Shown: positions 19,626 to 28,587, counted from the first letter of the stretch. The stretch is DNA of 64,000 nt from Bog-532 sp963720945 (GCA_963720945.1 CAVRHH010000023.1:1-64000); one strand, 5' to 3'. Numbers and translations are program-made. Notes: generated by a model not told the origin, from the letters alone.

Positions 19626-20894
19626 GTGCCGCGAAGCGTCCCGAGGCGGATCGCGACGATAAGCGTCCATACGTCACCGCTCGACCAGCCGGGCACCGGC
19701 GACGCCGGCGGCCTCAACGTCTACGTGGTTGAAGTCGCCAAGCGCCTCGCCGAGCGCGGCACCGAGGTGGAGATCTTCACCCGGGCGGTGTCGCGGGAGG
19801 CCCCTCCGGTCACCGAACTGTTCCCTGGCGTGCTGGTCCGGCACGTGACCGCGGGGCCGTTCGAGGAGCTCGAAAAGGCGGACATTCCCGCCCAGATATG
19901 TCATTTCACCTTCGAGGTGCTCCGTATCGAGGCGGCCTACGCCCCCGGCCGCTACGACCTGGTGCACGCCCATTACTGGCTGTCCGGCCAGGTAGGCGCG
20001 GTTGCGAAGGAACGCTGGGGAGTACCCCTGGTGCAGTCCATGCACACCCTCGGGAAGGTGAAGAACGCCGCTCTGGCCACCGGCGACTCGGCTGAGCCGG
20101 ACACCCGGATCCGCGGTGAGGCCGAGGTCGTGGCCGCCGCCGACCGCCTGGTGGCCAACACCGCCGAGGAGGCACGGCAGCTTATTGGGCTCTACGGGGC
20201 GGACGCCTCCCGGGTCAAGACCGTCCACCCGGGGGTCGACCTCTCGGTGTTCCGCCCTGGCCGTCAAGCCGATGCCCGGCGAGCGCTGGACCTGCCGCCG
20301 GACGCCTTCGTCCTGCTCTTCGCCGGGCGAATGCAGCCGCTCAAGGGCCCAGACATCCTGCTGCACGCGGTCGCCCGCATGGTCAGGGATGATCCTGGGC
20401 TGCCGTCCCGGCTCGCGGTCGTCTTCGTGGGCGGCCCAAGCGGGCTGGGACGCAACGACCCCGACATGGTGACGCAACTCGCGGCGCGGCTCGGCATATC
20501 GGGCGTGGTACGTCTGGAGCCGCCGTGTCCCCAGCCGGACCTGGCCGCGTGGTACCGCGCGGCCAGCGTCGTGACCGTGCCGTCGTACTCGGAATCGTTC
20601 GGCCTCGTCGCGCTGGAAGCGCAGGCGTGCGGCACGCCAGTCGTCGCCGCCGCGGTCGGCGGCTTGCGGACGGCCGTGCGGCACGGCGAGTCCGGCATCC
20701 TGGTGGACAGCCACGACCCGGACGACTACGCGCGGGTGCTGAGCGAACTGGCGGCGTCGCCCCGGGCCCTGGCCCGGATGTCGGCCGGGGCCGTCCGGCA
20801 CGCTTCAGGCTTCGGCTGGTCGGCCGCGGTTGACCGGCTGCTCGGCGTGTACGGAGGTGCCGTGAGTGAGGCGAGGGCCACGGTGGAGGCATGA
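19626..20894 (+). CDS. mshA: D-inositol-3-phosphate glycosyltransferase MshA
   Basis: GT-B (GT4) glycosyltransferase that transfers GlcNAc from UDP-GlcNAc to inositol-3-phosphate, the first step of mycothiol synthesis. Start at GTG 19626, which has GGAGGTG just upstream; 422 residues. Signatures: TSPLDQPGTGDAGGLNVYV at the N-terminal nucleotide/acceptor loop, LVHAHYWLSG, FAGRMQPLKGPD opening the C-terminal Rossmann domain, and the donor motif SYSESFGLVALEAQACGTPV with its paired glutamates. Followed closely by a YbjN-domain gene, as in M. tuberculosis. Confidence 0.94.
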   Translation: MPRSVPRRIATISVHTSPLDQPGTGDAGGLNVYVVEVAKRLAERGTEVEIFTRAVSREAPPVTELFPGVLVRHVTAGPFEELEKADIPAQICHFTFEVLRIEAAYAPGRYDLVHAHYWLSGQVGAVAKERWGVPLVQSMHTLGKVKNAALATGDSAEPDTRIRGEAEVVAAADRLVANTAEEARQLIGLYGADASRVKTVHPGVDLSVFRPGRQADARRALDLPPDAFVLLFAGRMQPLKGPDILLHAVARMVRDDPGLPSRLAVVFVGGPSGLGRNDPDMVTQLAARLGISGVVRLEPPCPQPDLAAWYRAASVVTVPSYSESFGLVALEAQACGTPVVAAAVGGLRTAVRHGESGILVDSHDPDDYARVLSELAASPRALARMSAGAVRHASGFGWSAAVDRLLGVYGGAVSEARATVEA

Positions 20895-20919
20895 TGAGCG
20901 CCGGCCCGGCGAGGCAGCC

Positions 20920-21462
20920 ATGAGCGGCACCGGCCCGGAGGGCCCGCGCCTGGATCCCCCGGCGGCGATCGCCGGAGCGCTGACGGAACTGGGCCTGCCG
21001 TACGAGAACCCGAGCCCGGGGGCGTACCTGGTCAAGCTGGCCGGGCAGCACAAACTCGCCACGATGACGTGGCTGATCGCCGGCCGGCACAGCCTCCACG
21101 TCGAGGCCTTCTTCTGCCGCAGGCCGGACGAGAACCACGAGCGCTTCCATCGTTTCCTGCTGGAACGTAACGGGCGCACCTACGGCGTGCACTTCGCCAT
21201 CGACCAGATGGGCGACGTATATCTGGTCGGCCGGCTGCCGCTGGCCGCGGCCACCCCCGCCGAAATCGACCGGATTCTCGGCTGCGTGCTCAGTTACGCC
21301 GACGAGAACTTCGACGCCGCCCTGGAGCTGGGCTTCGCGTCGGCCATCCGGCGGGAATGGGCATGGCGGGCGAAGAACGGCGAGAGCCTGGCCAACCTGC
21401 AGGCGTTTGCCCGGTTTGCGGACCCGGACGCCCCAGCCCAGGCCCGGAATTCGCGCCAATAA
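20920..21462 (+). CDS. YbjN-domain protein
   Basis: 180 residues from ATG 20920 (GAGG six bases upstream). The single YbjN domain has the hydrophobic core VKLAGQHKLATMTWLIAGRHSLHVE, here noted by its ends, and FLLERNGRTYGVHFAIDQMGDVYLVGRLPL. The family resembles type III secretion chaperones in fold, and its role in actinobacteria is unclear. It lies 25 bases after mshA on the same strand, probably in one transcript, matching the gene after mshA in M. tuberculosis. Confidence 0.85.
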   Translation: MSGTGPEGPRLDPPAAIAGALTELGLPYENPSPGAYLVKLAGQHKLATMTWLIAGRHSLHVEAFFCRRPDENHERFHRFLLERNGRTYGVHFAIDQMGDVYLVGRLPLAAATPAEIDRILGCVLSYADENFDAALELGFASAIRREWAWRAKNGESLANLQAFARFADPDAPAQARNSRQ

Positions 21463-21648
21463 CCGCCACGCCCGCGCTGTGATCGGTAGTGTCACCAGGG
21501 CAGTAACATCCGTGCCGGATGACCACCATTCACCAGGACGAGAGCATTGCGCGGACATGACCCGAGGGCACAGTCGCCCGGCCGGCTGTGGACCGGTCTG
21601 CGTGCTATGGCCGGTTCGCCGTCGGCGGCCGTGGGTAAAGTGGCCAAT

Positions 21649-22014
21649 GTGAACCGGCTAGGCGATCTCGAGCGTGCGATCATGGACGTACTGTGGGGAA
21701 CCGGCGTGTCACTCACGGTTCGTGAGGTCAGCGCGCAGCTCACCGAGCGTGATCTGGCGCATACAACGGTGATGACCGTGCTGGACAGGCTGGCGAAGAA
21801 AGGCTTCGCGCGGCGCGAGCGGGACGGGCGCGCCTGGCGCTACCGGCCCGCGGCGACGCGGGAGGCGTACGTCACCGAACTGATGCTGACGGCACTGGAG
21901 CAGACGGGCGACCGGTCGGCCGCCCTCGCCCGGTTCGCCAAATCGGTGTCAGGAGCCGAGGCCAGTGTGCTCCGTGGTGCTCTGGACGAGATCGAGGGTG
22001 ACGGCGGGGGCTGA
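21649..22014 (+). CDS. BlaI/MecI-family transcriptional repressor
   Basis: Winged-helix repressor of 121 residues from GTG 21649 (VNRLGDLERAIMDVLW); ATG 21607 is an alternative. DNA-binding features: VREVSAQLTERDLAHTTVMTVLDRLAKKG with recognition helix TTVMTVLDRL, wing RRERDGRAWRYRPA, then the dimerisation helices. In staphylococci BlaI is inactivated by proteolysis triggered by the partner BlaR1. Here the partner is the M56 peptidase gene directly after it, with overlapping stop and start (TGATG). Confidence 0.9.
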   Translation: MNRLGDLERAIMDVLWGTGVSLTVREVSAQLTERDLAHTTVMTVLDRLAKKGFARRERDGRAWRYRPAATREAYVTELMLTALEQTGDRSAALARFAKSVSGAEASVLRGALDEIEGDGGG

Positions 22015-22967
22015 TGACTGGACCGGCCGACGCGGCCCTGCTCGCCGCTGTCGCCATCGGGAGCGTGCGGGGTTCGGCGGCGCTGGGAGCCGCACGGTGG
22101 CCACGGCGGTCACCCGGCGCGGCGATCCTGCTGTGGCAGGCTCTCGGGCTGGGCGGCGGCCTCGCCGCCATCGGGGCACTCATTGAGATAGGCCTTCCAC
22201 CGGGGTCAGCCAGCGTCGCTAACGGCGTGGCCCGGGTGGCCTCCGCGGCGGCCAGCGGCCGCCTCTTCCCGGCCGGGCAGCCCGCGCTGCCCGTTTTCCT
22301 GCGGCTCGTCAGCCTCGTGATGGGCCTGGCGCTGCTCGCTCAGCTCTGCTCGGTGCTTCTCGCGTCGTCGGCGACGGTGGTCCGGGCCCGCCGCCGGCAG
22401 CGGGCGCTCCTGGCCCTGCTGGGCCGGGGCGACCCGAAAGCTCCCGGCGCCCTGGTCGTCGATCACCCGGCAGCGGCGGCGTACTGCCTGCCCGGACTGC
22501 GGTCGCGGATCGTGGTGAGCGTCGGCGCACTCGATCTGCTGCGGCCGGCCGAGCTGGCGGCGGTGCTCGCCCACGAGCGTGCCCACCTGCGTGAACGGCA
22601 CGATCTGGTCGTCCTGCCGTTCACCGCGCTGCGGCGGGCATTCGGCTGGTCCCGGATCTGTGCTGACGCTCATCAGTCCGTCGCCCTGCTGATCGAGATG
22701 CTGGCCGATGACCGCGCCCTGCGGGCCCGCCCCGCGCGCGCTCTCGCCGGGGCGCTGGCACGCTTCGGCACCGCGGGCTGCGGCGAGAACGCCCCGGCCG
22801 GCGCGCTGGCTGTCTCCGGTGCCGCGTACGAAGGGGAAATGGCCGCACGGGTAACCCGCATCATGACTCCGGCGCCGCCGATCGCTCACGCGGTACGCGC
22901 CGGTATCTGGTGCGCGGCCACCCTGATCGTGGTCGTGCCGGTCGCCGTGCTGCTGCTGCCCAACTGA
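22014..22967 (+). CDS. M56 family membrane metallopeptidase (BlaR1-like, no sensor domain)
   Basis: 317 residues with membrane helices near residues 30-60, 85-115 and at the C-terminal end (AGIWCAATLIVVVPVAVLLL). The zinc peptidase motif HExxH is AHERAHLRERHD, with a downstream metal-ligand candidate in EMLADDRALR. BlaR1/MecR1 have an extracellular penicillin-binding domain after the last helix; it is missing here, as in most actinobacterial M56 proteins. It is translationally coupled to the BlaI-type repressor and probably cleaves it in response to an unidentified signal. Confidence 0.88.
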   Translation: MTGPADAALLAAVAIGSVRGSAALGAARWPRRSPGAAILLWQALGLGGGLAAIGALIEIGLPPGSASVANGVARVASAAASGRLFPAGQPALPVFLRLVSLVMGLALLAQLCSVLLASSATVVRARRRQRALLALLGRGDPKAPGALVVDHPAAAAYCLPGLRSRIVVSVGALDLLRPAELAAVLAHERAHLRERHDLVVLPFTALRRAFGWSRICADAHQSVALLIEMLADDRALRARPARALAGALARFGTAGCGENAPAGALAVSGAAYEGEMAARVTRIMTPAPPIAHAVRAGIWCAATLIVVVPVAVLLLPN

Positions 22968-23002
22968 CCCGGCGCCTGACTGACCGGGCACAGCGCAGCG
23001 GC

Positions 23003-23329
23003 CTACCAGGGGCCGTAGGGGCCCGAGCCGGAGCTTCTGCCGGTCTTGAATTCCCTGACCTTGGGCCGGACGTCGACCAGGTAGATCGCGGCCGCGACGA
23101 AAGCGGCGACCGGCAGGATCGAAATGGCCGACGCACCGCCCAGGTAGAAGGCGTAACCAAGGCCGACGACCGTGGCCACACCGAGAATAAGCAGCCAAAT
23201 CGGCTTGGTCTGCTTGCCCGCGGCGACAAAGGCCGGCGCAGGCCTGCGCACCGCGTCAACGAACGCCCACGCCTCGACCACGAACGCGGCGATCGAGATG
23301 ACGAGGAAGAAAATGTTGAGCGGGGTCAT
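23003..23329 (-). CDS. DUF2516 family membrane protein
   Basis: 108 residues from ATG 23329 (MTPLNIFFLVI). Three predicted membrane helices: residues 3-22 (LNIFFLVISIAAFVVEAWAF), 43-62 (PIWLLILGVATVVGLGYAF) and 68-85 (AISILPVAAFVAAAIYLV). They are separated by the conserved DAVRRPAPAF loop and followed by RPKVREFKTG. Family function unknown. It follows the XRE regulator gene on the same strand, the pairing seen in mycobacteria. Confidence 0.88.
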   Translation of the reverse strand: MTPLNIFFLVISIAAFVVEAWAFVDAVRRPAPAFVAAGKQTKPIWLLILGVATVVGLGYAFYLGGASAISILPVAAFVAAAIYLVDVRPKVREFKTGRSSGSGPYGPW

Positions 23330-23520
23330 CGCTGAACCTGTGAACACGCCATCCACGCTATCTGGTGTAGCCGGGTCATTCTCCCGTTCCGGCCGCACCG
23401 CCCGGGCCGTCCCGCGGACGGCATTTTCCTGCTGCCGATGGCGCTGGCCGGCCATGGCCTCTCGCCGCGTGGCGGGATGGTCATAAGGCGCTCAGCCTGA
23501 CCGCCATACCTGCTGATCTG

Positions 23521-24132
23521 TTACTCCTCGTTCCCGCCCGGGGCGGCCGCGGGCCAGCCGGTACCGCCCTGGCTCGCCGGATCCGGCGGGTCCAGCGGGC
23601 CGGCCGGCATCTCCCCGGTGCCCGCACTGCCGCCGGTGGCAGCCGCCCAATTGCCGCGCGCCCGGCGGGCCGCACGGCCACCGCGCCGGATGCCCGGCTC
23701 CTCCTCGGTCATCACACCCGCCATGATCGCGGCCGGCGCATCACCGGTCTCCGGCGGCTCCGGCGCGGGGTCCGCGGTTACTCCGTTTTCTACTCCGTTT
23801 TCCTTGCGGAAAGACTCGTAGATCTCGATCAGCACCTGCTTCTGGCGCTCGGACAAGGATGGGTCGGTCAGCAGCGCCGAACGGACGCCGGAGTCCGCCG
23901 GCTTGTCTTCCAGAATCCCGGCCTGCACGTACATGGCCTCGGCAGAGACCCGCAGTCCCTTCGCGATCTGCTGGAGGATCTCGGCGCTGGGCTTGCGGAG
24001 CCCGCGCTCAATCTGGCTGAGATAGGGGTTGGATACACCCGCCGCTTGCGAGAGCTGGCGGAGGGAGATCTTCGCCTGCTCGCGCTGCTGGCGAATGTAC
24101 TCTCCAATCGAGTTCACCGATACCTGAGGCAT
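23521..24132 (-). CDS. XRE-family helix-turn-helix regulator
   Basis: 203 residues from ATG 24132. The N-terminal HTH (residues 8-65) reads IGEYIRQQREQAKISLRQL, then AAGVSNPYLSQIERG with recognition helix NPYLSQIERGLR. A middle helical part (SLSERQKQVLIEIYESFRKEN) probably dimerises. The last 80 residues are Pro/Gly/Ala-rich and disordered, longer than in the mycobacterial counterpart. A perfect 9-bp inverted repeat lies 20 bases upstream of the start and suggests autoregulation. The DUF2516 gene follows. Confidence 0.87.
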   Translation of the reverse strand: MPQVSVNSIGEYIRQQREQAKISLRQLSQAAGVSNPYLSQIERGLRKPSAEILQQIAKGLRVSAEAMYVQAGILEDKPADSGVRSALLTDPSLSERQKQVLIEIYESFRKENGVENGVTADPAPEPPETGDAPAAIMAGVMTEEEPGIRRGGRAARRARGNWAAATGGSAGTGEMPAGPLDPPDPASQGGTGWPAAAPGGNEE

Positions 24133-24152
24133 ACGCCCATTGTCACCTATTC

Positions 24153-24181
24153 TGCTTGCAGTTGCAAACGTCCTGCAAGCA
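24153..24181 (-). promoter_or_regulatory. Inverted repeat, candidate operator of the XRE regulator
   Basis: TGCTTGCAG - 11 bases - CTGCAAGCA, a perfect 9-bp inverted repeat directly upstream of the regulator start codon. The spacer also contains TTGCA half-sites. Size, symmetry and position fit an autoregulatory operator. Confidence 0.6.
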
Positions 24182-24261
24182 GGAAGGTTACCTGCTGAGC
24201 CGGGCACGCCCACCCGCCGGGGCTGGTACGCGACGACTAATTGAGCCTCTGAACAGGAGCT

Positions 24262-25131
24262 TTACGGCCTTATGCTGAGGAAGGCGCGCGCATCGGCGAC
24301 ACTCATCGGTGCGCGCTGAGCGAGCCGCGCTAGCTGACTGGCCCGCTCCACCAGCTCGGCATTGCCGCTGGCCGGGCGGCCGCGGGAGTAGGAGAGGGTG
24401 TCCTCCATGCCGACCCGCAGATGCCCCCCGGCGGCCACCGCCGCCAGCATGACGGGAATCGAGGTCCGGCCGATCCCGGTAGCCGACCAGGTAGCGCCCG
24501 CGGGGAGGGCCGACGCGGCCTGCACCACCGTCGCCGCGTCCCCCGGCATTCCGCCGGGCACCCCCATGACCAGGTCGCAATGCACCCGGCCGCCGGCCGG
24601 CGGCCCGAGCTCGTCCAGCAGCCGGTGCAGCGTGGCGACATGACCGAGATCGAAAAGCTCGAACTCCGGTACGACGCCCCGTTCCTGCGTCCGCCGGTAG
24701 AGCTGCCGGATGAACGGCCACGGGTTCGCGAAGACCTCATCCCCAAAGTTGACGGTTCCGCAGGTCAGCGAGCAAGCGTCCGGCGCGGCGTCGAGCACGG
24801 CCAGCCGGTCCTCGAAGCTGTCGGTGACGGCGCCGCCGGTGGACAGCTGCACGACCAGATCGGTCGCCTCCCGCAACGCGGCGACCGTTTCCGTGAGGCG
24901 ACCCACCTCCAGCGTCGGGCGCGCCCGGTCGTCCCTGACGTGTACGTGGATCACGGACGCCCCGGCGGCCTGGCACTCCTTCGCGGTGGTGACCAGCTCC
25001 TCCAGAGCCACCGGGAGCGCTGGAGCGGCATCCTTGGCCGCTTCCGCCCCGGTCGGCGCCACCGTGATCAGCGTCGCGATCTTCCCGCTCCGCAGCGCGT
25101 CCCCGTCCGCCCGGCCAGCTCCCATGCCCAC
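24262..25131 (-). CDS. Beta-keto acid cleavage enzyme (BKACE, DUF849)
   Basis: About 289 residues from GTG 25131, which has AAGGGGGA at good spacing; ATG 25125 is an equal alternative. TIM-barrel family typified by 3-keto-5-aminohexanoate cleavage enzyme: a beta-keto acid plus acetyl-CoA gives an acyl-CoA plus acetoacetate. Motifs: TVAPTGAE, the zinc histidines in VIHVHVRDD, VVQLSTGG, SLTCGTVNFGDEVFANP, FELFDLGHV and GIGRTSIP. The exact substrate cannot be read from the sequence. The gene ends the minus-strand pair with the TIM-barrel isomerase 60 bases upstream. Confidence 0.85.
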   Translation of the reverse strand: MGMGAGRADGDALRSGKIATLITVAPTGAEAAKDAAPALPVALEELVTTAKECQAAGASVIHVHVRDDRARPTLEVGRLTETVAALREATDLVVQLSTGGAVTDSFEDRLAVLDAAPDACSLTCGTVNFGDEVFANPWPFIRQLYRRTQERGVVPEFELFDLGHVATLHRLLDELGPPAGGRVHCDLVMGVPGGMPGDAATVVQAASALPAGATWSATGIGRTSIPVMLAAVAAGGHLRVGMEDTLSYSRGRPASGNAELVERASQLARLAQRAPMSVADARAFLSIRP

Positions 25132-25194
25132 AGCATCCCCCTTCACCGATCCGCCGTCCACCAGCCGCATGCCGTGCCCCGCCACGGGGCCGGG

Positions 25195-26034
25195 TCAGCG
25201 CGCGGGGACCGGGGTAAGGTGCTCGCGGGCAAAGGCGAGCGACTCGGCCAGGTCCGCCATCCGCTCCTCCTGGGTGAGCGCCCGGCGGGTATTCACCTCG
25301 AGAACGACCATGCCCGGGTAGCCGCTGGCGACCAGGCCGCGCAGGACCTCCGCACACGGCTGGCTGCCCCGGCCCGGCACCAGGTGCTCGTCCGGAAACG
25401 GGCCGTTCGGCACGCCGGTGCCGTCTGCCAAATGCACGTGAGCCAGCCTGGGACCCAGCTCGCCGGCCATGGCGAGGGCGTCGGAGCCCGAAGCGGCCGT
25501 GTGCGACAGGTCCAGCGTGACGCTGGTGCAGTCCATCGCGGTGGGGTCCCAGGTGGGCGCGTACGGGACGATCTCACGGCCACCGGCCCGCAGCGGGAAC
25601 ATGTTCTCCACGGCGAAGATGACGTCGGTGTCCGCCCCCATGTCGGCGAGGCCCGCCTCAAAGCCCAGGGCGTAATCACGCTGCCAGCGGAACGGCGGGT
25701 GCACCACGACGACCTTGGCGCCCACCTGCTCGGCCAGATGCTGCGAGCGGCGCAGCTTCTCCCAGGGCTCGCGTCCCCAGACCCGCTGGGTGAGCAGCAG
25801 GCTGGGCGCGTGCACGGCGAGGACGGGAATCTGGTGATAGTCGATCAGCCGCTTGAGCACGTCGACGTCCTGGCTCACCGGGTCGGTGTAGACCATGACC
25901 TCGATCCCGTCATAGCCGAGCCGGACGGCCGCCTCGAAGGCGTCCGGCGTCCGGTCCGGGTAGACAGACGAAGTGGACAGCGCGACGGGCGTGCCGGCCG
26001 CCCGGTCAGCCTCGCTCAATGCCCTTCCCTCCAC
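25195..26034 (-). CDS. Sugar phosphate isomerase/epimerase-like TIM-barrel protein
   Basis: 279 residues of the AP-endonuclease-2 / xylose-isomerase-like fold. Metal-ligand positions: E in YDGIEVMVYTD, H in LAVHAPS, H in VVVHPPFRW, E in IFAVENMFP, D/H in LDLSHTA, H in HVHLADG and E in VVLEVNTRR. GTG 26034 is the longest start. A TTG at 26019 (SEADRAAG) is better placed behind GGAGGGAAGG. Family members act on inosose, hydroxypyruvate, sugar phosphates or DNA. The neighbouring BKACE suggests a small catabolic operon, but the substrate is not evident. Confidence 0.8.
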   Translation of the reverse strand: MEGRALSEADRAAGTPVALSTSSVYPDRTPDAFEAAVRLGYDGIEVMVYTDPVSQDVDVLKRLIDYHQIPVLAVHAPSLLLTQRVWGREPWEKLRRSQHLAEQVGAKVVVVHPPFRWQRDYALGFEAGLADMGADTDVIFAVENMFPLRAGGREIVPYAPTWDPTAMDCTSVTLDLSHTAASGSDALAMAGELGPRLAHVHLADGTGVPNGPFPDEHLVPGRGSQPCAEVLRGLVASGYPGMVVLEVNTRRALTQEERMADLAESLAFAREHLTPVPAR

Positions 26035-26190
26035 ACCCAGTCCCCCCGTACACCGCGTACGGGCTTCCCGTCGAGCTAGCTTATGTGGACGGCGGTCCCA
26101 GTTACTCCATCCCGCCCGCGGGCACGCCGGACGGCCGCGGGCTGGACGGCCGCCCCGGAAATGTCAGTGCCGGTGACTAGGGTCCCAGCC

Positions 26191-27627
26191 ATGGCTAAGT
26201 CACCGGCAGGCAGCGCCTTCCGCTGCACGGAGTGCGGCTGGCAGGCCCCGAAATGGGTGGGCCGATGCGGCGAGTGCCAGGCCTGGGGCACCATCGAGGA
26301 GGCGGGGACTTCCCGGCTCGTCCGGGCGGGTGTCCGTGCTGTGGGACCGGGCCCGGTGAGCACGCCTGCCATCCCGATCGCGGCCGTGGACGCGCACGGG
26401 GCGAGCGCACGGCCGACCGGGCTCGACGAGCTGGACCGGGTACTGGGCGGTGGCCTGGTACCGGGCGCTGTCCTGCTGCTGGCCGGCGAGCCGGGCGTGG
26501 GAAAGTCGACGCTGCTGCTGGAGGCGGCCGCCCTGGTCGCCGGCTCGCGCCCCGTCCTCTACGTCACCGGAGAGGAATCGGCCGCGCAGGTGCGGCTGCG
26601 GGCCGACCGTATCGGAGCGGTCAGCGAGAACCTGTTCCTGGCCGCGGAGACGGATCTGGCCGCTGTGCTCGGCCACGTCGAGACCGTCCGGCCAGACCTG
26701 CTCGTCATCGATTCGGTGCAGACCATGGCGGCCCAGGGGGTGGACGGCGTGCCAGGTGGCGTCACCCAGGTCCGTGAGGTCGCCGCCACGCTGATGGGGA
26801 CCGCGAAGGAACGCTCGCTCGCGACGATCCTGGTCGGTCATGTGACCAAGGACGGTTCCATCGCCGGCCCGCGCACCCTCGAGCACATGGTCGACGTCGT
26901 GCTGCACTTCGAGGGAGACCGGCACTCCCAGCTGCGGATGGTCCGCGCGGTGAAGAACCGCTACGGCCCCACCGACGAGGTCGGCTGCTTCGACCTGGGG
27001 GAATACGGGCTGATCGGGCTGCCTGACCCGAGCGGCCTGTTCCTGTCCCAGCGCAGCGAACCGGTTCCCGGCACCTGCGTGACCGTCACGCTGGAGGGCC
27101 GGCGCCCGCTGGTCGCCGAGGTCCAGACGCTGATCGCCCCGTCGGTCCTCGACATGCCGCGCCGGGTGACGTCCGGCCTGGACGGCGCGCGGGTCGGCAT
27201 GGTCCTGGCCGTCCTGCAGCGGCACACCGCGTTCAAGATCGGCCGCCAGGACATCTACGCGGCGACCGTCGGCGGTGTCCGGCTGACCGAGCCGTCCGTC
27301 GATCTGGCCATGGCCGTGGCCCTGGCCAGCTCGTCGTCGGACCTGAGCGTTCCGGCCGGCGTCATCGCCATCGGCGAAGTCGGCCTGGCCGGTGAGGTCC
27401 GCCGGGTGAGCGGCATCGCGCGCCGGCTCGCGGAGGCCGAGCGTATGGGTTTCCGCCGCGCGATCGTGCCCCCCGGCTCAGGCGGCCTGCCATCGTCCGC
27501 ACCGCCACCGGACGGCCGGAAGGGCCATCTCTCGGTGGTCTCCAGCGACGACGTCCTGCGGGGCCTGATGGACGTGCGGGAGGTCGAGGACGTGCGGCAC
27601 GCGATCACTGCGGCGCTCGGCGACTGA
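26191..27627 (+). CDS. radA: DNA repair protein RadA
   Basis: 478 residues from ATG 26191. N-terminal C4 zinc finger (CTECGWQAPKWVGRCGEC), RecA-like core with Walker A GEPGVGKST and Walker B LLVIDSVQTM, the RadA signature KNRYGPTDEVG, and a C-terminal Lon-protease-like domain (ASSSSDLSVPAGVIAIGEVGL) without protease activity. A branch-migration helicase that extends D-loops with RecA. In many actinobacteria disA follows radA; here the next gene is on the other strand. Confidence 0.95.
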   Translation: MAKSPAGSAFRCTECGWQAPKWVGRCGECQAWGTIEEAGTSRLVRAGVRAVGPGPVSTPAIPIAAVDAHGASARPTGLDELDRVLGGGLVPGAVLLLAGEPGVGKSTLLLEAAALVAGSRPVLYVTGEESAAQVRLRADRIGAVSENLFLAAETDLAAVLGHVETVRPDLLVIDSVQTMAAQGVDGVPGGVTQVREVAATLMGTAKERSLATILVGHVTKDGSIAGPRTLEHMVDVVLHFEGDRHSQLRMVRAVKNRYGPTDEVGCFDLGEYGLIGLPDPSGLFLSQRSEPVPGTCVTVTLEGRRPLVAEVQTLIAPSVLDMPRRVTSGLDGARVGMVLAVLQRHTAFKIGRQDIYAATVGGVRLTEPSVDLAMAVALASSSSDLSVPAGVIAIGEVGLAGEVRRVSGIARRLAEAERMGFRRAIVPPGSGGLPSSAPPPDGRKGHLSVVSSDDVLRGLMDVREVEDVRHAITAALGD

Positions 27628-27646
27628 GGCCCGCAGTGAGCGGGCC
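27628..27646 (+). terminator. Hairpin terminator after radA
   Basis: GGCCCGC-AGTGA-GCGGGCC, a 7-bp perfect stem one base after the stop codon. Confidence 0.7.
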
Positions 27647-27697
27647 TGCCGCCCGGGACGCATAGCTCCCGGAGCGGGCCGCGGGAACCGGGACCGG

Positions 27698-28489
27698 TCA
27701 CTTCAGCCGGAACGGCTGGCTGGGGCTTTTCACCGCGCCGCTCTGCGCCATGGCCACATAGGTACGCGGCGAGGCGGCCATGACCGTTATCAGGCAGCCA
27801 CTGACGGTGAGCCGGCGATTCCACACCACCGGCACGACCTCGGGCACGCCGCGCCGCAGGCGGGTGACGCGGGCCGTCGCGTCGTGCAGGCAGGCCCCGG
27901 AATTCCACGCCAGCTGGCCCCCGTGCGTGACCACGACCCGCAAGGACTGGGGGCTGGCGTCGAAGACACACGCTGACGTATCGGTAGAGACGACATCGAT
28001 CTGGAACGCCGGCAGCTCGTGCGGCCCGTAGCTGGCCTTGCTGGCCAGCAGCGTGAGCACGATATCGGTGGCGGGACAGGCGGCATTGCCGGACGCGGGC
28101 TTCCCCGGGCTGCCTCCGGCGCCGCTGGCGGCCGCCGGGCGGCTGGTACCGGAGACCGACGGCCGGGGCGACGGGCGGGCCGGGGACCCGGGAGGCGACG
28201 CGGACAGGGCCACGCCCGGCGCCGACGATGCGGGGGATGCCCGGCCTGCCCCGGCTGCGCCCGCCGTGGCCTGCCCCGCGGAGGCGGTGCCGTATGCGGC
28301 CGCCGGCATTGTGCCGGACGACCCGGCCGCGGTGTTTTGCGGCGCGCGCTTGCCGCTGACGACACCGGAGCACGCCCAGGCCAGCAGCCCGAGGACGCCC
28401 AGGCCGGCCACGAGAGTGAAGAACCGGCGCTGCCAGTAGGCGTCGGCCTCGCCACTCCGGCCTCTGCTACGCTGCGCATTCGGATCCAT
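27698..28489 (-). CDS. Membrane-anchored hypothetical protein
   Basis: 263 residues. A short cytoplasmic part is followed by one membrane helix (FFTLVAGLGVLGLLAWAC), a 90-residue Pro/Ser/Ala/Gly spacer and a compact exported beta domain of about 120 residues. That domain contains four cysteines (NAACPATD, SACVFDAS, GACLHDA, SGCLITV), possibly two disulfides. The domain resembles DUF4232-like proteins. A protein of the same size and layout lies between disA and mutY in M. tuberculosis, so it is probably the positional ortholog. Function unknown. It is transcribed divergently from mutY. Confidence 0.75.
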   Translation of the reverse strand: MDPNAQRSRGRSGEADAYWQRRFFTLVAGLGVLGLLAWACSGVVSGKRAPQNTAAGSSGTMPAAAYGTASAGQATAGAAGAGRASPASSAPGVALSASPPGSPARPSPRPSVSGTSRPAAASGAGGSPGKPASGNAACPATDIVLTLLASKASYGPHELPAFQIDVVSTDTSACVFDASPQSLRVVVTHGGQLAWNSGACLHDATARVTRLRRGVPEVVPVVWNRRLTVSGCLITVMAASPRTYVAMAQSGAVKSPSQPFRLK

Positions 28490-28587
28490 ACGCTCAGTAT
28501 CAGCCGCAGGAGCGCGTCCCGCCCGCCGACCCGCCGGCCGCCTGCGCCCTCAATGCCGCCCCTGACGTGGGACAATCGTGCATTGTC

